Below, piece by piece: positions 8,972-16,473 of a stretch of DNA of 64,000 nt; position 1 is the first letter of the stretch; the number at the start of each line of letters is the position of its first letter. This DNA is from JANQRA01 sp035762545 (lineage in GTDB: Bacteria; Actinomycetota; Acidimicrobiia; Spongiisociales; ZC4RG35), in contig DASTOM010000024.1 of assembly GCA_035762545.1 (NCBI GenBank), positions 124,001 through 188,000 of the forward strand, given 5' to 3'. Position numbers and translations under genes: made by a program. Below the pieces are notes generated by a model. The model saw only the letters and a program-made list of their open reading frames with translations, searched no databases and was not told where the DNA came from.

Positions 8972-10107
8972 GAGCCGGTCCCCACCGTTTGGGCTTCGTC
9001 GAGCAATTCAGCGAAGAGGGCTTCGACCCGCGGGTCGGAGCTGTCCTTTTCGGCGAGGTACTTGGCGAAAGCCTCGGTCGGGTCGAGCCCTTGCCTCGAC
9101 TCGGTGGCGGAACGTGGCTGGGTCGGGCTCTCCAATACCACTTCAACGGCATTGGGGATCGCCTCACGCACTTCGTCGGCGAGGCCCACCCTGGCGCTCT
9201 CCCGGAGGACCACCCGGACATAGGCGTCACCGGTGTCACCGGCACGGGCCAGGACCTGCTCGAGACTTCCGGTGAGCGACATAAGCCTTCGACCCGAGGT
9301 GAGAGGAAGCTCCTGAACCGAAGCGGGCTTGCCCGGTTCGGCGGTGACCAGCAGGGCACCCTTCTGATCGTTGACCTCGCCGAAGTCGAGTTGGAGCGGC
9401 GAGCCGGAGTACCAGACGGCCGAGGAGTGCGGCATCTTCTGTTGACGATGGAGATGGCCGAGCGCGACATATGACAGGTGGCCGGGGAAAAGGGCCGCCG
9501 GGATGGCGTATCCGAAGATGTGGGCGGTCCGCTCTCCACCCCCTGCCTCGGCGCCGTGGACGGTGAGATGCCCGGCCAACAGGTTGACGGTGTCAGGGGT
9601 CAAGTCTGCGGTGAGCATCTCGATGACCCGACGCATGCGCTCTTCGTACTTGCCGGCGTGCTGGTCGGGGTCGGAGCCCATGATGTCCTCGACCTTGACG
9701 ATGGCCCGTTGGGAGACGAACGGGAGCAGGGCGACCTTGGCACCGACGTCGGGAAGGTCGACGACTCCCCCATCCTCGGGGGACCGGGCCGTCCCCACGA
9801 CTTTGACGCCTGCCCTGTCCAGCAACGGCGCTACGGCGTCGAGCCGTGCCGGATGGTCGTGGTTGCCGGCGACGACGAGAACGGGTGACACCTCGGACAG
9901 GTCGAGCAGGGTGCGCCACACGATCTCCTCGGCAGCGGGAGTCGGTGAGGCGGTGTCGAATACATCACCTGCGACCAGGGTCAGGTCGACATCGTGGCTG
10001 TCGGCTAGTCCAACCAGCTCGGACAGCACCTCACGATGCTCGTCGGAGCGATCGCGCCCCCGGATTCGACGGCCGACATGCCAGTCGGAGGTGTGCAAGA
10101 CCTTCAC
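8968..10107 (-). CDS. sbcD: SbcD/Mre11-type nuclease subunit
   Basis: The metallophosphoesterase nuclease of the SbcCD complex. All phosphoesterase motifs are in order: DWH (residues 8-10), GDVFD (47-51), GNHDH (81-85) and GHLHRQQ further on, giving the two-metal site. A capping C-terminal region with an ELLDEAQ-like end completes the 379 residues. It is the first gene of the operon. The ATG lies at 10107 and no other gene intervenes for 70 bases upstream, so the operon promoter should sit between 10108 and 10178 or further upstream; I see no convincing -35/-10 pair there. Confidence 0.96.
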   Translation of the reverse strand: MKVLHTSDWHVGRRIRGRDRSDEHREVLSELVGLADSHDVDLTLVAGDVFDTASPTPAAEEIVWRTLLDLSEVSPVLVVAGNHDHPARLDAVAPLLDRAGVKVVGTARSPEDGGVVDLPDVGAKVALLPFVSQRAIVKVEDIMGSDPDQHAGKYEERMRRVIEMLTADLTPDTVNLLAGHLTVHGAEAGGGERTAHIFGYAIPAALFPGHLSYVALGHLHRQQKMPHSSAVWYSGSPLQLDFGEVNDQKGALLVTAEPGKPASVQELPLTSGRRLMSLTGSLEQVLARAGDTGDAYVRVVLRESARVGLADEVREAIPNAVEVVLESPTQPRSATESRQGLDPTEAFAKYLAEKDSSDPRVEALFAELLDEAQTVGTGS

Positions 10108-10178
10108 GTCGAAGATCGTAGGAAGGGGGTGTGACAGATTTGAGGAACGTCAGGCGTCGGCCTGGAATGAGTTGAGGC

Positions 10179-10553
10179 TCAGTTCCCCTCGAGCGGGGTC
10201 TGTTGATGCAAGACGAGTTGCCAGTCGCCATCCTTGGCCTGGTAGACGCTGAGGATGTGAGCCCGGTATTCCTCGGCATCTTCTGTTCGTTTCCCAGTCG
10301 CTTCATAAACGAGGCCTACGACACCATCTTCGATCGGCACGAAGGTGGGATCGCTCATCTCGTAGCTGGCCCATGGGTCCGCCTGACCCATGGCATCGAC
10401 GACGTCTCGTTTGTCGAGCACCCCCATCGAGAGGACGAACCTTCCGCTGTCCGCTACATGGGTTTCATAGAAATCCTGGTCGCCCGAGCTCTGCCAGAAC
10501 GACTCTTCGATTTCGAGGACATCGGCGAACTCCACCGGTACTCCCTCGGTCAT
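10179..10553 (-). CDS. Small NTF2-like (SnoaL/DUF4440-type) protein
   Basis: 124 residues with the layout of an NTF2/SnoaL-like fold: an N-terminal helix (ADVLEIEESFWQSSGDQDFYETHVAD), a central strand region with DDGVVGLVYEATGKR-type sequence, and a C-terminal pair ending in KDGDWQLVLHQQTPL, the usual DUF4440 finish. Such proteins are small enzymes or ligand-binding scaffolds, and nothing indicates the substrate. It lies upstream of sbcD on the same strand with a 71-base gap, so co-transcription is possible but not shown. Confidence 0.7.
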   Translation of the reverse strand: MTEGVPVEFADVLEIEESFWQSSGDQDFYETHVADSGRFVLSMGVLDKRDVVDAMGQADPWASYEMSDPTFVPIEDGVVGLVYEATGKRTEDAEEYRAHILSVYQAKDGDWQLVLHQQTPLEGN

Positions 10554-10627
10554 TGGCTGGGATTACCCGTGCGGGAAACTCGACAAACGGTGGTGGATGA
10601 GGTATCGATCGGGATGAGTCGGGGCGC

Positions 10628-11753
10628 TCATCCCGGGCTTCGTCGTCGACGAGCCTGTCCTTCCTCGATGTGGGTGAGCACGTGGTGGAAGCGGCAGAGC
10701 AGGACCCCATTCGCCACAGAGGTCTCACCACCGTCCGCCCAATGCTCGACGTGGTGGATGTCGGCCCATCGTGCCGGTCTCTCACATCCGTTCCACCTGC
10801 AGGTGCGGTCCCGGGCGACGATGGCCCGCCGCTGCGCCACAGTCCACACCCTGGTCTTCCGGCCAACGTCGAGGACTTCGGAGTCGGGCCCGAACACGAT
10901 CCGACACACCGACGAGTCGCAAGCGGTCAAACGAACGGCGTCGACAGCGACGATGGAACCGGTGTCGAGGGTCTCGTGGGTGCCACCGGCGATGCCTTGC
11001 AAGCCGGCGATGTCGGTGAGCAGTTGAATCTGGGGACGTTCCCCGCCGACCTGCACCTCGTTGTCGTGGGTGAGATGACAGTTCGCCATCTCTTCCAGGG
11101 CGTCGTGTCGGCGCTGTCTCATCGACCTCGGATCGTCAGGAGCTGGCGGCGGCAGATGCGCGGAGAGGGCGGCTTCGAACGCCTCGCCCGCCAGTTGGGT
11201 CAGCCAACCATCGACACGTCGCATTCCATTCACGGCCTGGGACAAGGACAGGCCGCGACGGACCATCTGTGACTCCAAGTCGAGGTCACCGGGTCCATCG
11301 ACCGCCTGCCGCCAGTATTCGAGAGCACGGCCGGTCTCACGAACCGTCAACGGTTCCACGATGTCGACCAGCTTCTCCTCGGCCTCCCGATAGACGTCAG
11401 GAACGGCGTCGGCCGTCTGGAACAGCTGGCTTGCCTGATCGGAGGAGATGCGGCCGTCCGACCAGGCCCGATAGGCCGCGGGGGCCGAGGCCTGTCCCTT
11501 GACTCGGGTCGCAAAACGTTTGGCCCGTCCGGCGCATCCGACCCACCTCCATCAGGTACGTCGTGAGGGAGGGGAAACCCAGATCGGTGAGGCCACCCGT
11601 CGATTCGAGGACAGCGACCTTCTCGGCAACCAGGACCTTCATCTGGTCGATCCCCCGGCACAGTTCCCCGATCTCGACATTGAGCTCGTCGGTGGATAGC
11701 GATCGGTTGTCGACCGCCTTCAAATCATCGAGCAATGAACGAAGTTCGCTCAT
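10628..11753 (-). pseudogene. DUF222/HNH-endonuclease gene broken by a frameshift
   Basis: A 13E12-type protein: an N-terminal DUF222 helical domain followed by an HNH nuclease domain (CRWNGCERPARWADIHHVEHWADGG and LLCRFHH, in two blocks). The reading frame changes once. Residues from MSELRSLLDD to LTTYLMEVGRM read in one frame from 11753. The continuation AKRFATRVKGQASAPAAYRAW and everything to 10628 read in another. The junction lies at about 11525-11537, needing one inserted or two missing bases. Joined, the product is a normal-length DUF222-HNH protein. These genes occur in many copies in actinobacteria and behave like mobile or decaying elements. A sequencing error is the alternative. 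Confidence 0.75.
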
Positions 11754-11875
11754 CCCATTCCCCTCATGTCGAGAACGTACAACCCGCCCCCGACAGAAAC
11801 TCGAACTATCAACCCCGCCTGAGAATCAACCTACGACCCAGGTGTGACAAGAAAAGGCGAGGGCAAAAACGAGCG

Positions 11876-11943
11876 CATACGTGCCGTTCTCGTGCGCTGC
11901 GCGTAACGCTCGTTATCCGCTCAAGAGTGTTGATCTCGGGCGG
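11876..11943. repeat. 68-bp imperfect direct repeat, copy 1
   Basis: Aligns without gaps to 12647-12714. I count 13 mismatches in 68 positions, and only 3 in the last 31 (11913-11943, beginning ttatccgctcaag). The copy sits 70 bases before the DUF6518-type gene. It contains a short inverted repeat, TAACG-ct-CGTTA, at 11903-11914. Its function is unknown; it could be a promoter-associated element or a scar of an inserted segment. Confidence 0.75.
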
Positions 11944-12013
11944 TAGGCGACCGACCAAACAAGGTCAGCGCGTCTGTCAGCAACCAACTCCTTCGGATGC
12001 TTACCTGGTCTGA

Positions 12014-12628
12014 ATGCGCAGGGCGGTCGTTGTTGGGCTCGTTTGGGGAGCCTTCTGTGGGATGGCGAATGGCCTGCCAGGGGCCACGACTGTGGTCCAG
12101 ATGGCGGTTCCGTGGATCTGGGTTGCGGCATTCGTCTCGTATCGAGGCGCAGACAGCAGCAGGCTGGCTGCCGTACTGGGTGCCATCGCGTTGTTTGTAG
12201 CCAATGTCGCCTACTTTGGAGTTGGGTCATTGGCTCGGAGCATTTCGGGGCTGTCTCCGGTCGGCGGCATTCGGTTCTTCGCATTGTGGGCGGCCATTGG
12301 ATTGGTCATTGGGCCAATCGCCGGGGTGGTGGGCTGGTGGCTGACTTCTCAACGACGTTCATTCACCGCGGTTGTGATGCTGGCAACGGTTTCGGTTGCT
12401 GAGCCATTGGCGCTGTGGACCCACATCGACCACCTCGATGCTCACCTTGTGTACATAGCTGTCGCGGCAGCTGGCTTGGCGTTTCCGCTGGCTTGGTTTC
12501 GACGAGACCGGCGCAAGGCGCTCAGAGCTCTGGCTCTGGTTCTGATTCTGACCTATCCGATCGCAGTGGCGCTAGAAGCCACGTTGATAGCGCTTCGTCA
12601 GATCTCTTCTCCGATGAGACTCATCTGA
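12014..12628 (+). CDS. DUF6518-type six-helix membrane protein
   Basis: 204 residues, almost all in hydrophobic segments (I count about six), starting MRRAVVVGLVWGAFCGMANG. The Gly/Ala-rich first helix, the PWIWVAAFV segment and the LAARSISG-like loop resemble small actinobacterial membrane proteins grouped as DUF6518; no biochemical role is known. It is flanked on both sides by copies of a 68-bp direct repeat. It sits between a broken HNH gene and a possible ATPase fragment, so it may have arrived with a mobile segment. Its base use seems slightly less GC-rich than that of its neighbours; I have not quantified this. Confidence 0.6.
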   Translation: MRRAVVVGLVWGAFCGMANGLPGATTVVQMAVPWIWVAAFVSYRGADSSRLAAVLGAIALFVANVAYFGVGSLARSISGLSPVGGIRFFALWAAIGLVIGPIAGVVGWWLTSQRRSFTAVVMLATVSVAEPLALWTHIDHLDAHLVYIAVAAAGLAFPLAWFRRDRRKALRALALVLILTYPIAVALEATLIALRQISSPMRLI

Positions 12629-12646
12629 TACTCGGAGCGCCCGCTC

Positions 12647-12714
12647 CATACGTGCCGATACCGGGCACTTTGCGAAGTGCTCGTTATTCGCTCAAGAATG
12701 TTGATCTCGGGTGG
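12647..12714. repeat. 68-bp imperfect direct repeat, copy 2
   Basis: Second copy of the element at 11876-11943, in the same orientation, 18 bases after the end of the DUF6518-type gene. It carries a perfect hairpin GCACTT-tgcg-AAGTGC (12665-12680) at the place where copy 1 has its own, different inverted repeat. The conserved part is the block ttattcgctcaagaatgttg and the bases after it. Confidence 0.75.
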
Positions 12715-13005
12715 GTCGGAGAGATTGCCAAGCGAGCCCGGTCGCTGAGTCAAGCTTTGTCGCTCGGGCGCTGGAGTGGCGTGACAGCCTTCTTCGCCGT
12801 ACTCGCCGCCTTCGTCGTCAGCTACCTCGTCTGCGTCGAGGTCGCCAAGTACTTCTTCTACAAGATCCATACCCCAATCACGGCCCAGCCTCTACAACGC
12901 GACCACGTCCACCGACTCGCCGCCCGCTGGAGCCATCCCCAGCCGCTGCAGCTCCAAGAATCCAGCCCTAACGCACGCCAACACCGGGTACGCTTCCGCC
13001 GGTGA
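12700..13005 (+). pseudogene. Possible C-terminal remnant of a P-type ATPase
   Basis: In the frame ending at 13005 the translation holds one membrane segment, GVTAFFAVLAAFVVSYLVC, followed by VEVAKYFFYKI and then HVHRLAARWSH. That order (last helix, VELxKxxFY, then a basic His/Arg tail of RRAARFS type) is what I expect at the C-terminus of bacterial Mg2+-type P-type ATPases. Nothing of the catalytic ATPase (DKTGT) is present upstream. The fragment reads from inside repeat copy 2 into the start of the methyltransferase gene and has no plausible start of its own. Confidence is low because the segment is short. Confidence 0.35.
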
Positions 13006-13772
13006 GCTTCATCGTTGGGGCAGATGCGTACGACAGATTCATGGGCCGCTATTCGATGCATCTGGCACCCCAGCTTGCCGATCTGGCAGGGGTCGATGCC
13101 GGTCAGGAAGCCCTCGATGTCGGATGCGGCCCCGGCGCACTGACAGGCGAACTGGTCGGGCGTCTCGGACCATCCGCCGTAGCAGCAGTCGATCCTTCAG
13201 AATCCTTTGTAGCCGCGGCACATGAGCGGTACCCCGAAGTCGATGTGAGACGCGCTGCGGCCGAAGAGCTCCCATTCGCCGATCAGACCTTCGACGCCAC
13301 CCTGGCTCAACTCGTAGTCCACTTCATGACAGACCCGGTTCGGGGCCTTGGCGAGATGGGCCGGGTGACACGCAAGGATGGTGTGGTGGCGGCGTGTGTT
13401 TGGGACCATGCCGGCGGTCAAGGGCCACTCAAGGTTTTCTGGGACGCGGCGCGCTCGCTTGATCCTGATGTCGATGATGAGTCGTGGCGTGCCGGCACTA
13501 GCGAGGGCCATCTAGCGCAGTTGTTCCAAGAGGCCGGGTTGCGCCAAGTCGAGCAGTCGGTTCTCGAAGTTGGCGTCGACCATTCGAGCTTTGAGGAGTG
13601 GTGGGAGCCGTTCACTCTCGGCGTGGGCCCTGCAGGCGCCTACACCGCCGGCCTCGAACCGCGACGAGCATCGGAGTTGCGTGAACGTGCCCTCGAAATG
13701 TTGCCGACGGCCCCGTTCACGGTGACAGCACGGGCCTGGGCAGCGCGCGGGGTGGTGCAGCCTGTCAGCTGA
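13002..13772 (+). CDS. Class I SAM-dependent methyltransferase (Methyltransf_11 type)
   Basis: 256 residues with motif I LDVGCGPGALTGELVG (about residues 38-53), acidic motif II AVDPSESFV, and AAAEELPFADQTFDATLAQLV covering motifs III-IV. A DxxRxLGEMGRVTRKDG stretch before motif V is UbiE-like. The acceptor is unknown. The only reasonable start is the GTG at 13002, which overlaps the end of the degenerate frame upstream. No partner gene hints at its role. Confidence 0.85.
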   Translation: MSFIVGADAYDRFMGRYSMHLAPQLADLAGVDAGQEALDVGCGPGALTGELVGRLGPSAVAAVDPSESFVAAAHERYPEVDVRRAAAEELPFADQTFDATLAQLVVHFMTDPVRGLGEMGRVTRKDGVVAACVWDHAGGQGPLKVFWDAARSLDPDVDDESWRAGTSEGHLAQLFQEAGLRQVEQSVLEVGVDHSSFEEWWEPFTLGVGPAGAYTAGLEPRRASELRERALEMLPTAPFTVTARAWAARGVVQPVS

Positions 13773-13782
13773 TCGGAAGAGC

Positions 13783-14167
13783 TCAGCCGGCCGCTTGTAG
13801 CGGGCCGAGCACCCGGATCGTCTCGATCTCGTCGACGACCTCCACGCGCCACTCGTTGCCCAGGAACACCCAGCTGGAGAAGTGATCGACCTCGGCCAAC
13901 TCTTCGGCAGTCTTGCCGTATACCCCACTCATCTCCATGAATGTGTCAAAGCAGTCCTGGGTGCCCGGATAGAGGAGGTAACACAGATGCAGGGACACGT
14001 TGGACCGTGACTCGTGCCGGGTCCCGACCCTGGCACACGTACACGACGCGATCCTCCAGAACGCGATCTCCTAGCTTGGCTTTGGTGAGCTGCAGTATCA
14101 CGGTGTGGATGACCGGCAACAGAGTCGACCCAGACCAGATCCAGCTGGTCCGAATCGCCACCATCAC
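13783..14167 (-). pseudogene. Unrecognised gene, apparently split by a frameshift
   Basis: Two short frames on the minus strand read as protein-like halves. From 14167, MMVAIRTSWIWSGSTLL leads into LTKAKLGDRVLEDRVVYVCQG. From about 13998, SLHLCYLLYPGTQDCFDTFM leads into VDHFSSWVFLGNEWRVEVVDEIETIRV, ending at 13783. They lie one base out of frame with a junction near 14000. I recognise no family. If the join is right it is another broken gene in this stretch; otherwise 13783-13998 may stand alone as a 71-residue protein from a GTG. Confidence 0.3.
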
Positions 14168-14249
14168 TACCCCAGAAGGGGCGCATAACGCGCGGCCCTT
14201 ATCACGAAATCGACGAAATCACCCGCGCGCTATCCGGCAATCTGCGCTA

Positions 14250-14742
14250 TCACTCAGCACCCTGACGCCGCCGAATCAACTCCTCAACTGGCGTCGGCAG
14301 GGTCTCCTCGAAATCGATCAGCTTGGCCCACGTCGGCTTGACCACCATCCGCACCATCGAGTCATAGAGGGATCGCACACCAGCCTCCCACTCCACCCGC
14401 TGCCCGGGCGTCATCTCATAGGTCCCGCTCATTTGGAAGTACTCGTCAGGGATCCCATCGGACTTCATCGAGTTCTGCATCACCACGGAGCAGGAGGATC
14501 TTCGGCGGATGGCTCTCCGTGTCGATCGTCAACGCCACCGCTGCGTTGCGTCGCAGCGAGGCAAGCTTCGGAGCGTTGGTCGGGGTGCACATGACGATTC
14601 CCGTGCCGTTCCAGAAGATCCCGATCGGCACGACTCTGGGGGTGCGATCCGACGCCACATAGGCCAGACGAGCGATGTCCCGGTTCAGCATCTCCTGACT
14701 GAGCGGTTTCGCCAGCATCTCGGCTACCTCGTCACGTCCCAC
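14250..14742 (-). pseudogene. PPOX-class (pyridoxamine-phosphate-oxidase-like) gene with a one-base frameshift
   Basis: The N-terminal half from 14742 (MGRDEVAEMLAKPLSQEMLN, then VASDRTPRVVPIGIFWNG and KILLLRGDAELDEV) and the C-terminal half ending at 14250 (DGIPDEYFQMSGTYEMTPGQ, then ALL-helical VEELIRRRQ) form one continuous family member if a single base is removed at 14460-14461. There the minus strand reads GAAGTCCGATGG instead of the expected GAAGTCGATGG. Family members bind FMN or F420. The frame before the shift runs only four more codons to a stop. It may be a genuine mutation or a base-calling error. It follows herA on the same strand after 27 bases. Confidence 0.75.
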
Positions 14743-14769
14743 GGTGTCCTCCCACCCGGCTTGGTGGCG

Positions 14770-16437
14770 CTACAAATCCTCGAAGGGGTCCTCCGGGCCG
14801 TCGTAGTCGGTGGGACGAACCGCCTCGGAGGCACGGGTTGCCCAGGCGGGGAAGGGGAACTCGAGCACCAGAGGAACCGGTAGCTCGGGCTGGCTGAGGA
14901 TCATCGTCCCCGGTTTCACGATCGTCGCTCGCTGACGGTGGGGACCGGGGAGGAATCCGTACTCCTCACGTGACGCCTCGGCGGAATCGAGACGTCCCAC
15001 CACCCGGATCGAGCTGTTGGCGATGATGCGACGCTCCACCTCGGATGCAGTCTGCTGGGCTCCGATCAGGATGACACCCAATGACCTGCCCCGTTCGGCG
15101 ATGTCCAACAGGATCTCTTTGATCGGGCTCGAGCCTTCCCGGGGGGCGTACTTGTTGAGTTCGTCGAGGACCACCATCATCAATTCGTCCGCCTGACCGG
15201 CACGCTCCTTGTCCTCGAATGCCCGCTTCAGGGTCACACCCACCACGAATCGCTTGGCCCGATCGTTGAGGTTGTGCAGGTCGACCACCGTCACTTGGTG
15301 GTGCAACCCGATTCGGTGTCGTTCCGGGTCGGCGACATCGGCCCGGATCAGCCGACCCAGGTGGCGTACAGACGCTTGCAGACGACGGACGAATGCGTTG
15401 ACGGTCCCGATCCCGATCGCCGGCCCGGCCCACTGGTACCGGTGCTCTTCGCTCTGCACCCGCTCGGTGATGAGGTCGGCCAACTCACGGAACGTCCGCA
15501 CCCTGACGCCGTCGATCACGGCCGCACCGGTCTCAGTCAGATCGGCCTGGCGCAGTTGCGCCATCACGTTGTAGACGACGGTGGTGTATTGGGCCCGGTC
15601 GTCCTCGGCGTCGGCGAACAGGAACGGAAGGAGATCGTCGACGCAGAACTCGTGGATGCTCCAGAAGAACGACGTCACGTCCGACCGGGAGGCGACATCG
15701 GCCGTTGCCCTGGGATCGTCGATGCGAGGCGGGGCGAACAACCCGACCGAGTCGAAAGGGTTGCTGGGAAGCCCAAGGTCGGCGTAACGGGAACGCTGCT
15801 CCTCGTCGAGGCGGTTGTTGACCCGGTCGAGATGCAGAAGGTCTTCGCCCTTGACGTTGAACACCAACGCTTTGGTGTTGACAGCGGCGGGGCCCAACAC
15901 TCCCGAGGTGAAAAGAGAGTGGAGCAGGAAGGTTGCGTAGCTGGTCTTGGTTGCCACACCGGAGATGCCGGAGATGTTGATGTGCGCCCCTCGCTCACCG
16001 TTGATGAACTCGAGGTTGACCCACAGCGGCTCACCGTTGCGTGCCAGACCCACCGGCAGCTTGCGTTCCATGCGGTCGAAGAACAGCGCCCGGTCGCGTT
16101 CTTCGCCCTGGGCCACCCGCACCTCCTGTCCTGGTCTTGGCGGGACGAAGACCTCGGGCTCGAAACGGGTGGCGGTGACCTGGGCGGCCTCGGTGACCTC
16201 GGCGGGGAGGATGCCTTCCTCGATGAGGAACACATCAGAGTCGAAACGAGCTCCCTCGTGCCGGGCAACTACCTGTCCCACGGTGCCGTACATGCGCACC
16301 ACCTCGCCGGTGGGCAGCACCCGCTCCAGTGCGACGACGTCGTCGAGCTGCAGGTACTCGCCTTCGCCGACACCCACCCAGAACTCGAGTGGCGTGGCGT
16401 CCCTGGTTCCCAGGACTCTCCCGACCGAATCAGCCAT
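14770..16437 (-). CDS. herA: HerA-type DNA-translocase ATPase
   Basis: A 555-residue hexameric HerA/FtsK-type ATPase that partners NurA in DNA-end resection. The N-terminus is a beta-rich HAS-barrel (VLPTGEVVRMYGTVGQVVAR). The P-loop region reads GISGVATKTS at residues 157-166, a variant without the usual GK[ST]. Walker B LMMVVLDELNKYAP lies near residue 420, followed by GVILIGAQQTASEVERR and RVVGRLDSAEA. I chose the ATG at 16437; the frame stays open to 16917, but those residues are opposite the glycosyltransferase gene. It lies on the same strand as sbcDC-nurA, 4.6 kb upstream, with decaying genes between. A divergent neighbour starts 36 bases away. Confidence 0.85.
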   Translation of the reverse strand: MADSVGRVLGTRDATPLEFWVGVGEGEYLQLDDVVALERVLPTGEVVRMYGTVGQVVARHEGARFDSDVFLIEEGILPAEVTEAAQVTATRFEPEVFVPPRPGQEVRVAQGEERDRALFFDRMERKLPVGLARNGEPLWVNLEFINGERGAHINISGISGVATKTSYATFLLHSLFTSGVLGPAAVNTKALVFNVKGEDLLHLDRVNNRLDEEQRSRYADLGLPSNPFDSVGLFAPPRIDDPRATADVASRSDVTSFFWSIHEFCVDDLLPFLFADAEDDRAQYTTVVYNVMAQLRQADLTETGAAVIDGVRVRTFRELADLITERVQSEEHRYQWAGPAIGIGTVNAFVRRLQASVRHLGRLIRADVADPERHRIGLHHQVTVVDLHNLNDRAKRFVVGVTLKRAFEDKERAGQADELMMVVLDELNKYAPREGSSPIKEILLDIAERGRSLGVILIGAQQTASEVERRIIANSSIRVVGRLDSAEASREEYGFLPGPHRQRATIVKPGTMILSQPELPVPLVLEFPFPAWATRASEAVRPTDYDGPEDPFEDL

Positions 16438-16473
16438 CTCCCGCGAGCGTAGATACCGGGGGCGACAGATCCG

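Noticed and set aside
11876..12714. Integron gene cassette with attC sites
   Set aside because: The repeats lack the GTTRRRY/RYYYAAC core sites and no integrase is present.
5691..16437. HerA-NurA as an anti-phage defence island
   Set aside because: No SIR2, DUF4297 or other defence effector is linked; coupling to sbcDC argues for DNA repair.
15274..16452. 392-codon plus-strand frame
   Set aside because: Opposite herA; its translation has no domain and is Val/Gly/Arg-rich shadow sequence.
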